64,000 nt of DNA. Origin: Catenulispora acidiphila DSM 44928 (GTDB lineage: Bacteria; Actinomycetota; Actinomycetes; Streptomycetales; Catenulisporaceae). The first letter of the stretch is position 1. The number at the start of each line of letters is the position of its first letter. The translations under genes and the position numbers were made by a program. The stretch spans positions 3,286,001 through 3,350,000 of the forward strand of contig NC_013131.1 in assembly GCF_000024025.1 (NCBI RefSeq), given 5' to 3'. Shown here piece after piece: positions 16,662-24,443 of this stretch. The notes under the pieces were generated by a model. It ran no database searches and was not told the origin of the DNA. It saw nothing but the letters and a program-made list of their open reading frames with translations.

Positions 16662-17029
16662 TCAACCTGACGCCGCATCCGATCCGGATCTACCCCTACG
16701 GCACGCCCGACCGGATTAGCCTCGGCGACATCGAACCCGAGATGGTCCTAGAGCCAGCAGAGCAGCCCGCGCGCATCGGCGAGAACTACCTGTTTACGCA
16801 GACGCTGCCGCACTGCCCCGTGCGAGTCGCGCACGTTGAGTTCCGGCACACCACCGGCCTGCCGCCGTGGGATGGCGACCCGCAGGACATCCGCACCTGG
16901 TACGTGGTGTCGCTGCCGTTGGCGCTGTCGCAGGCCGGCAAGCGCCCGGACCTGCTGGCGCCGCACCTGGAGGTCCGGGACCTGGACGGCACGGCCATCG
17001 GGTGCCGGGAGTTGGTGCTGCCGGTATGA
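16655..17029 (+). CDS. Conserved phage-type beta protein (124 aa)
   Basis: GTG start inside the previous gene. The opening INLTPHPIRIY and the ending WYVVSLPLALS recur in actinobacterial phage and plasmid proteins of unknown role. Predicted mostly beta. Confidence 0.65.
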   Translation: MLINLTPHPIRIYPYGTPDRISLGDIEPEMVLEPAEQPARIGENYLFTQTLPHCPVRVAHVEFRHTTGLPPWDGDPQDIRTWYVVSLPLALSQAGKRPDLLAPHLEVRDLDGTAIGCRELVLPV

Positions 17030-17340
17030 CTACGACCCTAACCCCGTATCAGGTCCTGGCGCTGCCGATGCCGGAGAACGATGCCGACGCGACCACGATC
17101 GGCGACTACCTGATCAAGCTGCTGGCAACGCTGTGGGACGAGAAGGAAGGCTTCGACGGCAAGAAGCCGTTCGGGAACTCCGACTGGGACGGCGACCTAG
17201 TAGTGGCGCTGATCCAGGCCGGCGCGATCGAGGGCGAACTCGACGAGGACAGGTGTATCGAGTTCTGCGACGACGATGCGGCTGAGGAGCTGATCGCAGC
17301 GGCGATTCAGGCGCTCGGGACCGGGCGGGATCCGCTGTGA
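17026..17340 (+). CDS. Hypothetical protein (104 aa)
   Basis: ATGA overlap. Helical and acidic, with DYLIKLLATLWDEKEGFDGK near the middle. No family recognised. Confidence 0.65.
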   Translation: MTTTLTPYQVLALPMPENDADATTIGDYLIKLLATLWDEKEGFDGKKPFGNSDWDGDLVVALIQAGAIEGELDEDRCIEFCDDDAAEELIAAAIQALGTGRDPL

Positions 17341-17528
17341 CCAGCGACAACCGCGCCCAGGCCGAGCAACTGATCAGGCCCATCGTCGGCAAGCCCAAAT
17401 ACCGCGGCGAGGTCTACCAGCCGGAAGACAAGAGCATCGCAAGGGCGCAGGTTCACGCGATCCTTGCGCTCGCCGCAGCGGTGGACCGTGTCGCAGATGC
17501 GTTGCTGAAGGCGGCGGGGCAGCAATGA
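17337..17528 (+). CDS. Small hypothetical protein (63 aa)
   Basis: GTG start in a GTGA overlap. Ends with an alanine-rich helix (AILALAAAVDRVADALLKAA). No function known. Confidence 0.6.
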   Translation: MTSDNRAQAEQLIRPIVGKPKYRGEVYQPEDKSIARAQVHAILALAAAVDRVADALLKAAGQQ

Positions 17529-17800
17529 CTGACGCAGACGCCCTGGTCGCCCGCTACATCCTCGACGTGTGGCGCGCCGAGCATCCGGAGCATGCAGGCT
17601 GCGCGACGCTGCGGGTCACCAATCCTGACGCCAGCGACGGTGCCTACGGCTGCGACACCGGCTGCTCGTACTACCGCTTCACCGCCGAGGCCGGATGCGA
17701 GCACCAGGCCCCGGAGGAGTTCGAGTTCGGGGACTTCGGAGAGCTCGCCGACATCCTCGAAGACCTTCAGCGGGACTATGCCGACGGCACAACGCCGTGA
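17525..17800 (+). CDS. Cysteine-containing hypothetical protein (91 aa)
   Basis: ATGA overlap. CATLRVTNPDASDGAYGCDTGC-like cysteine spacing suggests a metal or disulfide site; the C-terminal half is very acidic. Confidence 0.6.
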   Translation: MTDADALVARYILDVWRAEHPEHAGCATLRVTNPDASDGAYGCDTGCSYYRFTAEAGCEHQAPEEFEFGDFGELADILEDLQRDYADGTTP

Positions 17801-17818
17801 CAACGAGAGGGACCTGAC

Positions 17819-18067
17819 GTGAGCGCGATCCCGGGCGACATCTTGAACGCCGCGTCGATGGCTGCGTTCCCGGGCCTGCCCGACGGAATGTCGCTGGACG
17901 AGGCGAACCGGCGGGTCGCGGCGGCGCTGGAGACAACGTGGCCGCTGATCGAGCAGTACTGGCGCCTGCGGATCGCCGGCGAGATCACGGCGGCAGGTAG
18001 CCCAGTGCGGCTCGAAGCAGGGTGGAAGGTCGTTGTCGACCCGGCTGATAGTCAGGTAGGACACTGA
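17819..18067 (+). CDS. Small hypothetical protein (82 aa)
   Basis: GTG start without a strong ribosome site, 18 bases after the previous stop. Two helices and a C-terminal strand; no motif. Confidence 0.55.
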   Translation: MSAIPGDILNAASMAAFPGLPDGMSLDEANRRVAAALETTWPLIEQYWRLRIAGEITAAGSPVRLEAGWKVVVDPADSQVGH

Positions 18068-18282
18068 TGGGCACAGTTGCGCTGTGCTGCTGGCGCTGCT
18101 GCTCCATGAACTCCGGCCCGGATGCCGTCGTTATCTGGCAGCTCACGCCCGACGACTACGCACTCGGCTACTGCGGTGGCTGCCTGGACCTAATGCTCGA
18201 TGAGGTCGACCGCCGCGAGCTGCTGGAACCGTCGCGACTGGACTTCCTTATCGAGCCCGGCAAGCTGATGGCGGTGGCGTAG
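18067..18282 (+). CDS. Zinc-ribbon protein (71 aa)
   Basis: CCWRCCSMN and CGGCLDLML are the two halves of a zinc ribbon. It is the last gene of the long plus-strand chain. Confidence 0.6.
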   Translation: MGTVALCCWRCCSMNSGPDAVVIWQLTPDDYALGYCGGCLDLMLDEVDRRELLEPSRLDFLIEPGKLMAVA

Positions 18283-18294
18283 TTACCTGCGCTG

Positions 18295-18651
18295 CTATGG
18301 GAGCCACCGCTTGGATGTCTCCAGCAGCCGGTGCTGCAGCGACCCGACCGACTTCTGTTGGACGGCGACGCCAGCCTGAAGCCGCTTGAGATCGAACCGC
18401 GCCAACTCCAACCTGGCTTTGTTTGCCGCCAGCTCGGTAATGAGCCGTAGGTGTTCGCGACCGTACCCGCCGTACTCCAGCTCGATCAGGGCGGTGATCG
18501 CGACAGCAGCGCGTGGGTCACCGTTGGCGGCGGCGATCGCATCCTGCAAGAGATCAGTACGGCGCATGTCCTTGCGGTCGAAGAACCTGAAGGCCAGTGC
18601 CGCCGTGATGATAATCCCGAGTACGACGATCGCGGTGAGCCAAAGAGCCAT
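18295..18651 (-). CDS. Single-pass membrane protein with coiled-coil tail (118 aa)
   Basis: One N-terminal membrane helix (residues 2-22) is followed by a charged linker and a long helical tail (LARFDLKRLQAGVAVQQ). It lies just downstream of the methyltransferase-like gene on the same strand and could be part of its operon. Function unknown. Confidence 0.65.
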   Translation of the reverse strand: MALWLTAIVVLGIIITAALAFRFFDRKDMRRTDLLQDAIAAANGDPRAAVAITALIELEYGGYGREHLRLITELAANKARLELARFDLKRLQAGVAVQQKSVGSLQHRLLETSKRWLP

Positions 18652-18672
18652 GTGGCCACCGTACCTGCGTGT

Positions 18673-19821
18673 TCAATTGAGGACCGCGACGACGTTGTCC
18701 GGCGTCCGGCACCACAACGTGTGCGTCTCGTCGCGACCGACCGACAGCCCATACTCGTTGATCCCCGGCCGGTCCGCGGCTTCCCACCGCGCCCACGCGT
18801 CCTCGGCGAGGCTCCACACATCCTGCGGCCCGTGCTGCTCGACCGTGGCGTCCTTCCACGGCGCTCCTTGCGGGACGTAGGCAACCGCCCAACTCCCGTC
18901 GGGTAGCGACAGCCACATGCAGTCGTCGCCGTCCTCCACAAGCGGCCCCGTGACATTCAGGCCGGGAACTGCGATCCGCGAAGGCCATGCCTCCTTCGCG
19001 GCTACGACCGCCGGTAGGTTCCAATCCGTTACTGAGCAGCGCTTCTCATCCTCGGCTTGCTTCGCCGGCGCGGGCGGCCGGCTGGTGCGCGAGGCCATAA
19101 AATCCACCGGGAACCGCACCCTGCCCTCGGCTGTGCCGTCCTCGCCGACCCGCAGCTGCACATACAGGTCCAGGTCCGGCTGGCCGATCTTCAGTGGCGC
19201 ACACACCAGCCCGCCCGGCCTTGTCTGCGCGATCCACGCGGCTGGGATCCGGCGCACCGAGTGTGTTGCGGACACGCGGTCAAACGGCGCCAGCGCGGGA
19301 CGCCCGGATTCCCCGTCGCCGACGAAGGCGACCAGCGCCAAGCCGTCCCACACCCCCGAACTGTGCCAGTTCTCCACAGCGATACCGGCAAGCTCGGGAT
19401 CGTACTCAACCGTCACCACTAGGCCTGCGGGCCCGACGCGGGCGGCCATCAGTGCCGCGGTCCAGCCGGTTCCGGTGCCGGACTCGAACACCCGCATCCC
19501 GTCGTCAAGATCGAGGGTGCCTAGCATGGCGGCGACCAGCATCGGCGCCGACAGCGAGCAGGTGGGCATGTTGTCGTCGCCGACCTGCGTGATGAACGGC
19601 TGGGTCACGGCGTGGACCGCCTCGTCCCAGTCCTGCTCGTTGTCTGCCCGATGCCGGGCGTCCCAGCCGTAGCCGTTCCATTCGAACCAGTCGTCGGGTG
19701 CGAAAGCAGACCGCGGGACGGCATCGAACACCTTGCGCCAAGCCGGGTCGGCAAGGGTGTCGTCTTCCCAGTAGGCCTCGGCGGCGATCCGTCCCGCGAA
19801 GTCGGTGTGCGTCTCGGGCAC
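18673..19821 (-). CDS. PIMT-like SAM methyltransferase of the RiPP-associated type (382 aa)
   Basis: Residues ~15-250 follow the protein-L-isoaspartate O-methyltransferase plan used in peptide maturation: WRKVFDAVPRSAFAPDDW, FITQVGDD, the SLSAP substrate loop, the SAM motif VFESGTGTGW, VTVEYDPELAGIAVENW and RIPAAWIAQTRPGGLV. A ~130-residue C-terminal domain follows, as in graspetide- and imiditide-linked enzymes. The GTG start shares one base with the stop of a 40-aa gene (TAGTG). These enzymes methylate Asp side chains and thereby drive aspartimide formation. No ATP-grasp, lanthipeptide or lasso enzyme is nearby. Confidence 0.8.
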   Translation of the reverse strand: MPETHTDFAGRIAAEAYWEDDTLADPAWRKVFDAVPRSAFAPDDWFEWNGYGWDARHRADNEQDWDEAVHAVTQPFITQVGDDNMPTCSLSAPMLVAAMLGTLDLDDGMRVFESGTGTGWTAALMAARVGPAGLVVTVEYDPELAGIAVENWHSSGVWDGLALVAFVGDGESGRPALAPFDRVSATHSVRRIPAAWIAQTRPGGLVCAPLKIGQPDLDLYVQLRVGEDGTAEGRVRFPVDFMASRTSRPPAPAKQAEDEKRCSVTDWNLPAVVAAKEAWPSRIAVPGLNVTGPLVEDGDDCMWLSLPDGSWAVAYVPQGAPWKDATVEQHGPQDVWSLAEDAWARWEAADRPGINEYGLSVGRDETHTLWCRTPDNVVAVLN

Positions 19822-19943
19822 TAGCGCGGCTTCTTGTGCGTGCCGTTGCCGGGCTGCGTGACTGTGGTGGGGACGCCGTCGCCGGATGGCGCGGGGGCTG
19901 CGGGCGGGTTGTCCTTCGGCGGCTTCGGTGCGTGCTCGCCCAT
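19821..19943 (-). CDS. Candidate aspartimide-RiPP precursor peptide (40 aa)
   Basis: A 40-codon frame has an excellent GGAGG site nine bases before its ATG and ends on the first base of the methyltransferase GTG. It begins MGEHAPKPPKDNPPA, is rich in Pro, Ala, Gly and Lys, and its second half contains SGDGVP and PGNGTH, then KKPR. Asp-Gly and Asn-Gly are the sequences most prone to succinimide formation and are the natural target type for such methyltransferases. Precursor status is inferred from position, size and these motifs. Confidence 0.55.
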   Translation of the reverse strand: MGEHAPKPPKDNPPAAPAPSGDGVPTTVTQPGNGTHKKPR

Positions 19944-19993
19944 GGAATCCTCCAAGGCTGGGTGGCGTGTCCTTGGTGGACGTTAGTGCGGTA

Positions 19994-20215
19994 TCAAGGT
20001 TCGGGGAAGAGCGACACGCAGGAGTTGGCAGGAACGTGCGGCGCCGGACCGAGCTCGGGGAAGCGGCGCTGCATCTCGCTCCAGGCCATGTCGAGGCCTT
20101 GGTCAAGTCCGTCGCGAACGCCGCAGAGATAGGCGCTGGCAGGCTGGTAGTCGCCGGAGCGCAGAACGTGAAGCGCGGCGCGTAGGCGACCGCCAAGGCC
20201 GAGTTGAAGAGGCAT
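19994..20215 (-). CDS. Small conserved-type hypothetical protein (73 aa)
   Basis: First gene of the peptide/methyltransferase group. Helical, with LRAALHVLRSGDYQPASAY and DGLDQGLDMAWSEM. ATG 20215 lies six bases after TACACC, as at 11260, so it may be leaderless. It may assist or regulate the cassette; nothing in it is diagnostic. Confidence 0.6.
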   Translation of the reverse strand: MPLQLGLGGRLRAALHVLRSGDYQPASAYLCGVRDGLDQGLDMAWSEMQRRFPELGPAPHVPANSCVSLFPEP

Positions 20216-20357
20216 GCCGATGGTGTAGCGCAGCCGAGTCGCTTCTAAAAGTGCATGTCAGATCACACGGTTAGCTGACCTGGGATTAGCATCACCTGAT
20301 CCTGGGCGGAGAATCCTCCGGGAGAGTGAACGTCGGCAAGTGTCAGCGCATGCAAAA

Positions 20358-20377
20358 CCCCGGCGGCGCGGCCGGGG
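20358..20377 (-). terminator. Intrinsic terminator
   Basis: CCCCGGC/GCCGGGG stem (7 bp, 6-base loop) followed on the minus strand by TTTT. It ends the minus-strand group starting near 22432. Confidence 0.7.
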
Positions 20378-20392
20378 CTTGAGGGAGCACAA

Positions 20393-20605
20393 TTAACGCC
20401 GGATCCCAATCTCCCACCTGCGAGTCCACGGCTGATACACCACGGTCCCGCCTGCGGTGAGGATCTCGTTGTGGCCGGTGATGATCTGGTTCAGGCCGGC
20501 CGCGTTGTTCAACTCGCTCAGCTCGTTTAGCACCTCAACCAGCATCTCCATCAGCGGCTGCGCCTTCGCCTGGAGCTTGGCGGACTGCTCCGGGGTCATC
20601 ATCAT
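20393..20605 (-). CDS. Small helical protein (70 aa)
   Basis: GGGAG ribosome site before three consecutive ATG codons. An amphipathic helix (LMEMLVEVLNELSELNNAAG) suggests oligomerisation; a short C-terminal strand region follows. No family recognised. Confidence 0.6.
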   Translation of the reverse strand: MMMTPEQSAKLQAKAQPLMEMLVEVLNELSELNNAAGLNQIITGHNEILTAGGTVVYQPWTRRWEIGIRR

Positions 20606-21003
20606 CGGGGATCTCCCTCGCTGAGAACTAGTTCGGCCGCTCGGATCGCGAGCTTCTGCGTGTAGTCGATGTGGCCGACGGCGGAGTTCTCGATCAGCAT
20701 GACTGCTGCCATGTCCACGGGCGACTTGGAGAACTTCGCAAGCTCGGCGTTGACCAGATCCAGAAGCTTCTCGCGCTCGAACACGACCCACTCCAGCTCG
20801 CCGGAGTCCGTAACACCACCTCGTAGATACCGCTCTTGCTGGACCTTGGAGATCTCGTCGGCGAACCGAGCGATAAGTGCCCGACGGTCCACGTTGTGGG
20901 TACACACCCGACTCCCCTTCCTTCTGCGAAGTAGGACTCCCGGTTCGAATACGACCGGGCCGCGCAGGTACAGGTCGTACACGGAGTTCTTCGGCGCCTT
21001 CAT
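20602..21003 (-). CDS. Hypothetical protein (133 aa)
   Basis: Overlaps the next gene by ATGA. Mixed strands then helices (DLVNAELAKFSKSPVDMAAV). ATG 21003 (MKAPKNS) is preferred over the upstream ATG 21048. No function seen. Confidence 0.6.
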   Translation of the reverse strand: MKAPKNSVYDLYLRGPVVFEPGVLLRRRKGSRVCTHNVDRRALIARFADEISKVQQERYLRGGVTDSGELEWVVFEREKLLDLVNAELAKFSKSPVDMAAVMLIENSAVGHIDYTQKLAIRAAELVLSEGDPR

Positions 21004-21165
21004 TGTCAGAGCGCCACGGCAAGTAAGAAACGGCGCCTCAAACGGCATGCCGTTCGGCCACGCACCGGTGCGATACTAGGCGCCAAACAGCTTGAAGAGC
21101 AGGTTCACTACGCCTTCCTATCGTTTGTCGGGACACGAGTCGAGCAGTTGGGTCTGGTCGTACAC

Positions 21166-21196
21166 GGCGCACCCCGGCCCCCAACCGGGACGCGCC
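21166..21196 (-). terminator. Hairpin terminator after the 21205 gene
   Basis: GGCGC...GCGCC outer arms and an inner CCCGG/CCGGG pair form a long GC-rich hairpin directly downstream of the minus-strand stop at 21205. Confidence 0.55.
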
Positions 21197-21204
21197 GTGA
21201 GCGG

Positions 21205-21726
21205 TCAGGCCGTGTCGACCTCGTCCCACAGGTCGTTGTACGCGTCCTCCGCAGAGACGCCCGCGCACCCGGCGGCGGTGCGCAACTTCGCGAGCATCGT
21301 GGCGATCATCCGGTCGGACATTTGGCCGGTAGCCTTCGCGACGTGGTACTCGCGGGCTAGCCGCGTTACGGTCTGCGCGTAGCTCGGATCGACGCGGGTG
21401 AGGAACTTGACGTTCTGCGGCCGGACATCGTCGCCGATCTGGATGTCGGCGACGAGGCTGCCGATTGCGTCCAGGTAGACCCGGACGACGGTGCCGGTAA
21501 CGAGGTCCGGGCACTCGCTGATGGTCAACTTCACCTGGTCGCCGGCCTGGATGTTCTGCGGGTTCTCGACAGCCATCCTCGCCTCGAAGTCGAGAACCGT
21601 CTGGACCTGTTTGACGGTGAGGCCGGTGCGCGCCGCGATGTCGTCGGAGCACAGTCCGGGGTGCTTCTTCTCGCGCGTGCACTCGGGGTTGGCGCAGAGG
21701 GCCGCGGCTTCGGTGGTCTGAGGCAT
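21205..21726 (-). CDS. Hypothetical protein with N-terminal Cys site and HTH-like segment (173 aa)
   Basis: ATG 21726 follows GAAGG. Residues ~10-55 contain CANPECTREKKHPGLCSDD, then DIAARTGLTVKQVQTVLDF, a probable helix-turn-helix. A beta barrel-like middle (AGDQVKLTISECPDLVTGTV) resembles small SH3-like folds. Possibly a DNA-binding regulator. Confidence 0.6.
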   Translation of the reverse strand: MPQTTEAAALCANPECTREKKHPGLCSDDIAARTGLTVKQVQTVLDFEARMAVENPQNIQAGDQVKLTISECPDLVTGTVVRVYLDAIGSLVADIQIGDDVRPQNVKFLTRVDPSYAQTVTRLAREYHVAKATGQMSDRMIATMLAKLRTAAGCAGVSAEDAYNDLWDEVDTA

Positions 21727-21764
21727 GTTGGCTTCCTTCAATCGGGTGGTGCGAGGTTGGTGGG

Positions 21765-22157
21765 TCAGGCGGCGATCAGGTTGCTGGTACGCGCGTAGCT
21801 GCGGGCAGCCTCGTTCAGGATCGGCATCTCGTTGGCGGTGTAGGCAAACGCGTCGAACAGGCGCAGTCCGCGACGGGCGAGACCGGTGCGGCGCGACTTG
21901 CAGCCGAACTTGGCCTGATAAGCCTTCGAGGCCTTCGTGCCGAATGCGGAGCCGAAGCGGTCAATAAACGCCTGGTCGGCACCGATGCCGGCGAGATAGG
22001 ACGCGGCGGTGATCAGGGCGCCGTTGGTGCGGGCGATCAGCGCGTCCAAGACCGCATAGCGGCGGGCGACCGACATGTGCGTGCCGACGCGGGTCCGGGC
22101 GGCGTGGGTGCGCAGGACGCGGGCGGTGGTGGCGAGGCTGGCGTTCGTGGTGGTCAT
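21765..22157 (-). CDS. Basic helical hypothetical protein (130 aa)
   Basis: Arg/Ala/Thr-rich protein with SVARRYAVLDALIARTNGAL and a basic middle (GCKSRRTGLARRGLRL). GGGG lies before ATG 22157. Could bind nucleic acid; no family recognised. Confidence 0.6.
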   Translation of the reverse strand: MTTTNASLATTARVLRTHAARTRVGTHMSVARRYAVLDALIARTNGALITAASYLAGIGADQAFIDRFGSAFGTKASKAYQAKFGCKSRRTGLARRGLRLFDAFAYTANEMPILNEAARSYARTSNLIAA

Positions 22158-22189
22158 TGAGGACCCCCCTCGGATTGGACGGTTGGCGG

Positions 22190-22432
22190 TCAGTTGCAGT
22201 ACGAGACGTCCTCGGTGTCGGCGCAGGTCTCGCAGATCTCGATCTCCGCGTTGTCGCGGTTGTCGATGCGGGTGAACAGTTCGGCGGTGGCGTGCCCGCA
22301 CATCGGGCAGGTGTGGAACTCGTCGGCCTCGACCTCGGCGATAGCGGCGAACTTGGCCTGGATGACCAGCAGGGCCAGCGCGGAGGTGCGGTTCGCGGTC
22401 CGGATGTTGACCTGCTTGGCGATCGTGGTCAT
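22190..22432 (-). CDS. Zinc-ribbon protein (80 aa)
   Basis: CPMCGHA and CETC form a zinc ribbon in the C-terminal half, after a hydrophobic helix. It is first behind the minus-strand promoter at 22482-22510. Confidence 0.65.
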   Translation of the reverse strand: MTTIAKQVNIRTANRTSALALLVIQAKFAAIAEVEADEFHTCPMCGHATAELFTRIDNRDNAEIEICETCADTEDVSYCN

Positions 22433-22454
22433 TTCGGGGTCCCCCTCGGATACC

Positions 22455-22524
22455 TTGCAACTGGTTTGCTTGCTAGGTAAGACGCTACTCGGGGGCGGTA
22501 ACCTTGTCAACACTCCAGTTGTAA
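22455..22524. promoter_or_regulatory. Regulated divergent promoter with CAACTGG inverted repeats
   Basis: On the minus strand TTGACA (22505-22510) and TAGCGT (22482-22487) are 17 bases apart. Matching sites TTGCAACTGG (22455-22464) and CCAGTTGTAA (22515-22524) flank them as inverted repeats with one mismatch. The product of the divergent helix-turn-helix gene at 22538 is the likely ligand. Confidence 0.65.
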
Positions 22525-22537
22525 GGAATCATTAGGG

Positions 22538-22834
22538 GTGAAGCCGCCGCGCCAACCGCCAGCGAAGGGCCACGACATGCCAGAAGACCGCCGAACCATG
22601 GCCGACCTAGCCGACCTGCTTAAGGTGAAGACCGCCACCATCCGCCACTACCGCGCCGTGTCCGCGCCTGGAGGTCGCTACGCCGACCATCCGTTTCCCG
22701 AACCATCCGGGCACCTCGCCAACGTCCCGTACTGGCTTGCCAATCGTGACGATGAGATTCGGGCGTGGGCCGCAGGTAGGCCAGGCCAGGGCGTAGGCGG
22801 CGGTCGGCCGGCACAGTCCAAGGAGGAGAGCTAA
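22538..22834 (+). CDS. AlpA/MerR-like helix-turn-helix regulator (98 aa)
   Basis: MADLADLLKVKTATIRHYRA is a MerR/AlpA-type recognition helix; the following RYADHPFPEPSGHLANVPYW segment is the usual wing of phage excisionase-like regulators. GTG 22538 or ATG 22577/22598 could start it. It faces a symmetrical operator, so autoregulation is likely. Confidence 0.7.
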   Translation: MKPPRQPPAKGHDMPEDRRTMADLADLLKVKTATIRHYRAVSAPGGRYADHPFPEPSGHLANVPYWLANRDDEIRAWAAGRPGQGVGGGRPAQSKEES

Positions 22835-22837
22835 GTT

Positions 22838-23056
22838 ATGTCCGATTCGCAAATGACTGTCGCCGACGACGCCAGCACGTTCCCGCCGCAGGGCCGACTC
22901 ATCCACGTGGCCCATGGGTTCCAGTGGAACAGCATCGCGGAGTTGCTCCAGCGGGCCGGCGTGACGCTGTTCGAAATTCCGCCCGGCCCGTCCGTACCCG
23001 ACCAGGCCGGCGAAGACATCCCGACGTTCGGGCTCATGCTGAGGAGTGGTGAGTAA
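22838..23056 (+). CDS. Small hypothetical protein (72 aa)
   Basis: AGGAG lies before the upstream stop. Compact alpha/beta protein (RLIHVAHGFQWNSIAELLQR, TLFEIPPG). No family recognised. Confidence 0.6.
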   Translation: MSDSQMTVADDASTFPPQGRLIHVAHGFQWNSIAELLQRAGVTLFEIPPGPSVPDQAGEDIPTFGLMLRSGE

Positions 23057-23296
23057 GTGGCCAACGAGATCCCTCCGGCACTGCTCGACAAGAAGCGCGA
23101 GTTCTACACCACCCAGCGGAAGCTCGAGGGCATGCGCGACGCCGACCCGGAAGAGTGGCGCGCCGTACAACAGCGACTAACCCAACTGGCAGTGGACCTC
23201 GACAACAACAAGGCGTTCGAAGGGCTGTCGCAGCTCGAGCGGTATGAACTGGACAAGGCGGCATCGAAGCAAGCGCGAGCCGAAATCGACTCCTGA
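23057..23296 (+). CDS. Small coiled-coil protein (79 aa)
   Basis: GTG start directly after the previous TAA. Almost entirely charged helix (LLDKKREFYTTQRKLEGM ... QLERYELDKAASKQARAE). Function unknown. Confidence 0.6.
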   Translation: MANEIPPALLDKKREFYTTQRKLEGMRDADPEEWRAVQQRLTQLAVDLDNNKAFEGLSQLERYELDKAASKQARAEIDS

Positions 23297-23330
23297 ACGG
23301 CCCGCCGTCGCCGCCCGACATAATCCCGTC

Positions 23331-23768
23331 GTGAACTTGGCGCCCGCACCAACCGCGGACATGGGCCCGTACTCGGTAGAGCTACGGGCCAGTAGCGTCT
23401 TCTACCTGCGTCGCAGCGCCACCGACGGCGAGATGGACGAGTCGCCCGAGTACGTAGACCAGCTGTTCATCGAACACGCCGAGGTCCCGATGCTGCGGGC
23501 GGCGCTGGCGCAGGTCCAGATGCACCCGCACTACGCGGAGGGTCGGTGGGAGACATCGCGGTTCTGGCTGACTACCGAGCCGCCGCACGGCTACACGCCG
23601 GAGCAGATCGAGGCTGCGAACGAGCCGTGGGAGATCACCCGCAACAGGGCCGCGGTGGTGATTGCCGGGCCGTTGTGGAACCCGCAGATGTGGCCCGACG
23701 GTCGGTTCCAGGTTGAGGTGGAGTACGCGAAGTTAAACAAGCTGGTGGAAGCGCTCGACGTGGTCTGA
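23331..23768 (+). CDS. Hypothetical protein (145 aa)
   Basis: A CATAAT hexamer ends six bases before GTG 23331, suggesting a leaderless start. The protein is beta-rich with several Trp/Tyr residues (WETSRFWLTTEPPHGYTPEQ). No recognised family. Confidence 0.6.
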   Translation: MNLAPAPTADMGPYSVELRASSVFYLRRSATDGEMDESPEYVDQLFIEHAEVPMLRAALAQVQMHPHYAEGRWETSRFWLTTEPPHGYTPEQIEAANEPWEITRNRAAVVIAGPLWNPQMWPDGRFQVEVEYAKLNKLVEALDVV

Positions 23769-23858
23769 ACTGGCGGCGCTACGCCGTCCGGGCGTCGCAA
23801 CGAAGCGTGCGGCGGTCGGCAGCGCGACGTGCGACCGGTGCGGGCGGACGCTGGGACC

Positions 23859-24068
23859 ATGGATCACGGATATCAACGTCTCGAATCTGACCGGTACCGC
23901 CTCCACTTCCTCATCCACGAGGGGAAGGTGGCGCGTTGTGGTGGTTTCAACAGTGATGATCTTGAGCAGGTGATTGAGCCTGCCGGGTCGCCGGACGTCA
24001 ACGTGTGCCTGATGTGCGCTTTACGCGAAGCGGAGGAGGTCTTCGCGGACAGCAATCAAGGTCAGTAG
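23859..24068 (+). CDS. Small hypothetical protein (69 aa)
   Basis: ATG 23859 lacks a clear ribosome site. It has CGGFNSDD and CLMCALRE cysteines that could form a metal site. It converges with and overlaps the minus-strand gene at 24062 by seven bases. Confidence 0.45.
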   Translation: MDHGYQRLESDRYRLHFLIHEGKVARCGGFNSDDLEQVIEPAGSPDVNVCLMCALREAEEVFADSNQGQ

Positions 24069-24406
24069 CCGTCCGGTACCGGATTGACCGGAACGACCAA
24101 CGCCGTGTCGTACACCACCCACGTCGATTGCTGCCAGTCGTTGTGCATGCCGCCGCCTGCGTGGTCAATGTGCGCAACCCACCAGCCGTCGTGGAGCAGG
24201 ATCCAGGCGCGGAGTACCCCCACCTGCCAGGTGTCGCGGGTGCGGAAGTGCACCACCTTCCAGGCAACGACCCACTTGGCAACGTCGGTGTCGGCGGGCG
24301 CGTGGGGGAGTATCTCGAGGTTGGGCGGGTCGGCGGTCACGTTGACAACGGTATCGAAACTGTGTTCTATGCGCGCTTCACGGTGGTGCGTTAGCGACCG
24401 TGGCAT
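24062..24406 (-). CDS. Hypothetical beta-rich protein (114 aa)
   Basis: Tryptophan-rich strands (WVVAWKVVHFRTRDTW, ILLHDGWWVAHIDHAG) suggest a single beta domain. It diverges from the Ku gene across a palindromic control region, so the two are probably coregulated. Confidence 0.6.
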   Translation of the reverse strand: MPRSLTHHREARIEHSFDTVVNVTADPPNLEILPHAPADTDVAKWVVAWKVVHFRTRDTWQVGVLRAWILLHDGWWVAHIDHAGGGMHNDWQQSTWVVYDTALVVPVNPVPDGY

Positions 24407-24407
24407 G

Positions 24408-24436
24408 CCTATAGTCCATTCATAGGTGGACATAGG
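24408..24436. promoter_or_regulatory. ku: Palindromic operator/promoter between the 24062 gene and ku
   Basis: CCTATAGTCCA (24408-24418) and TGGACATAGG (24427-24436) are inverted copies with one extra base; the first contains TATAGT, a good -10 for ku, and the second merges into the AGGAGG ribosome site. Binding there would block both divergent genes. Confidence 0.55.
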
Positions 24437-24443
24437 AGGCGTC

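Noticed and set aside
18673-19821. The PIMT-like protein as a general protein-repair enzyme
   Set aside because: The extra C-terminal domain, the RiPP-type motifs and the adjoining precursor-like gene favour a peptide-maturation enzyme, though repair is not excluded.
20216-20357. Riboswitch upstream of the methyltransferase cassette
   Set aside because: The stretch has scattered GGATCAGG/CCTGATCC repeats but no conserved riboswitch core, and it lies between oppositely bounded groups.
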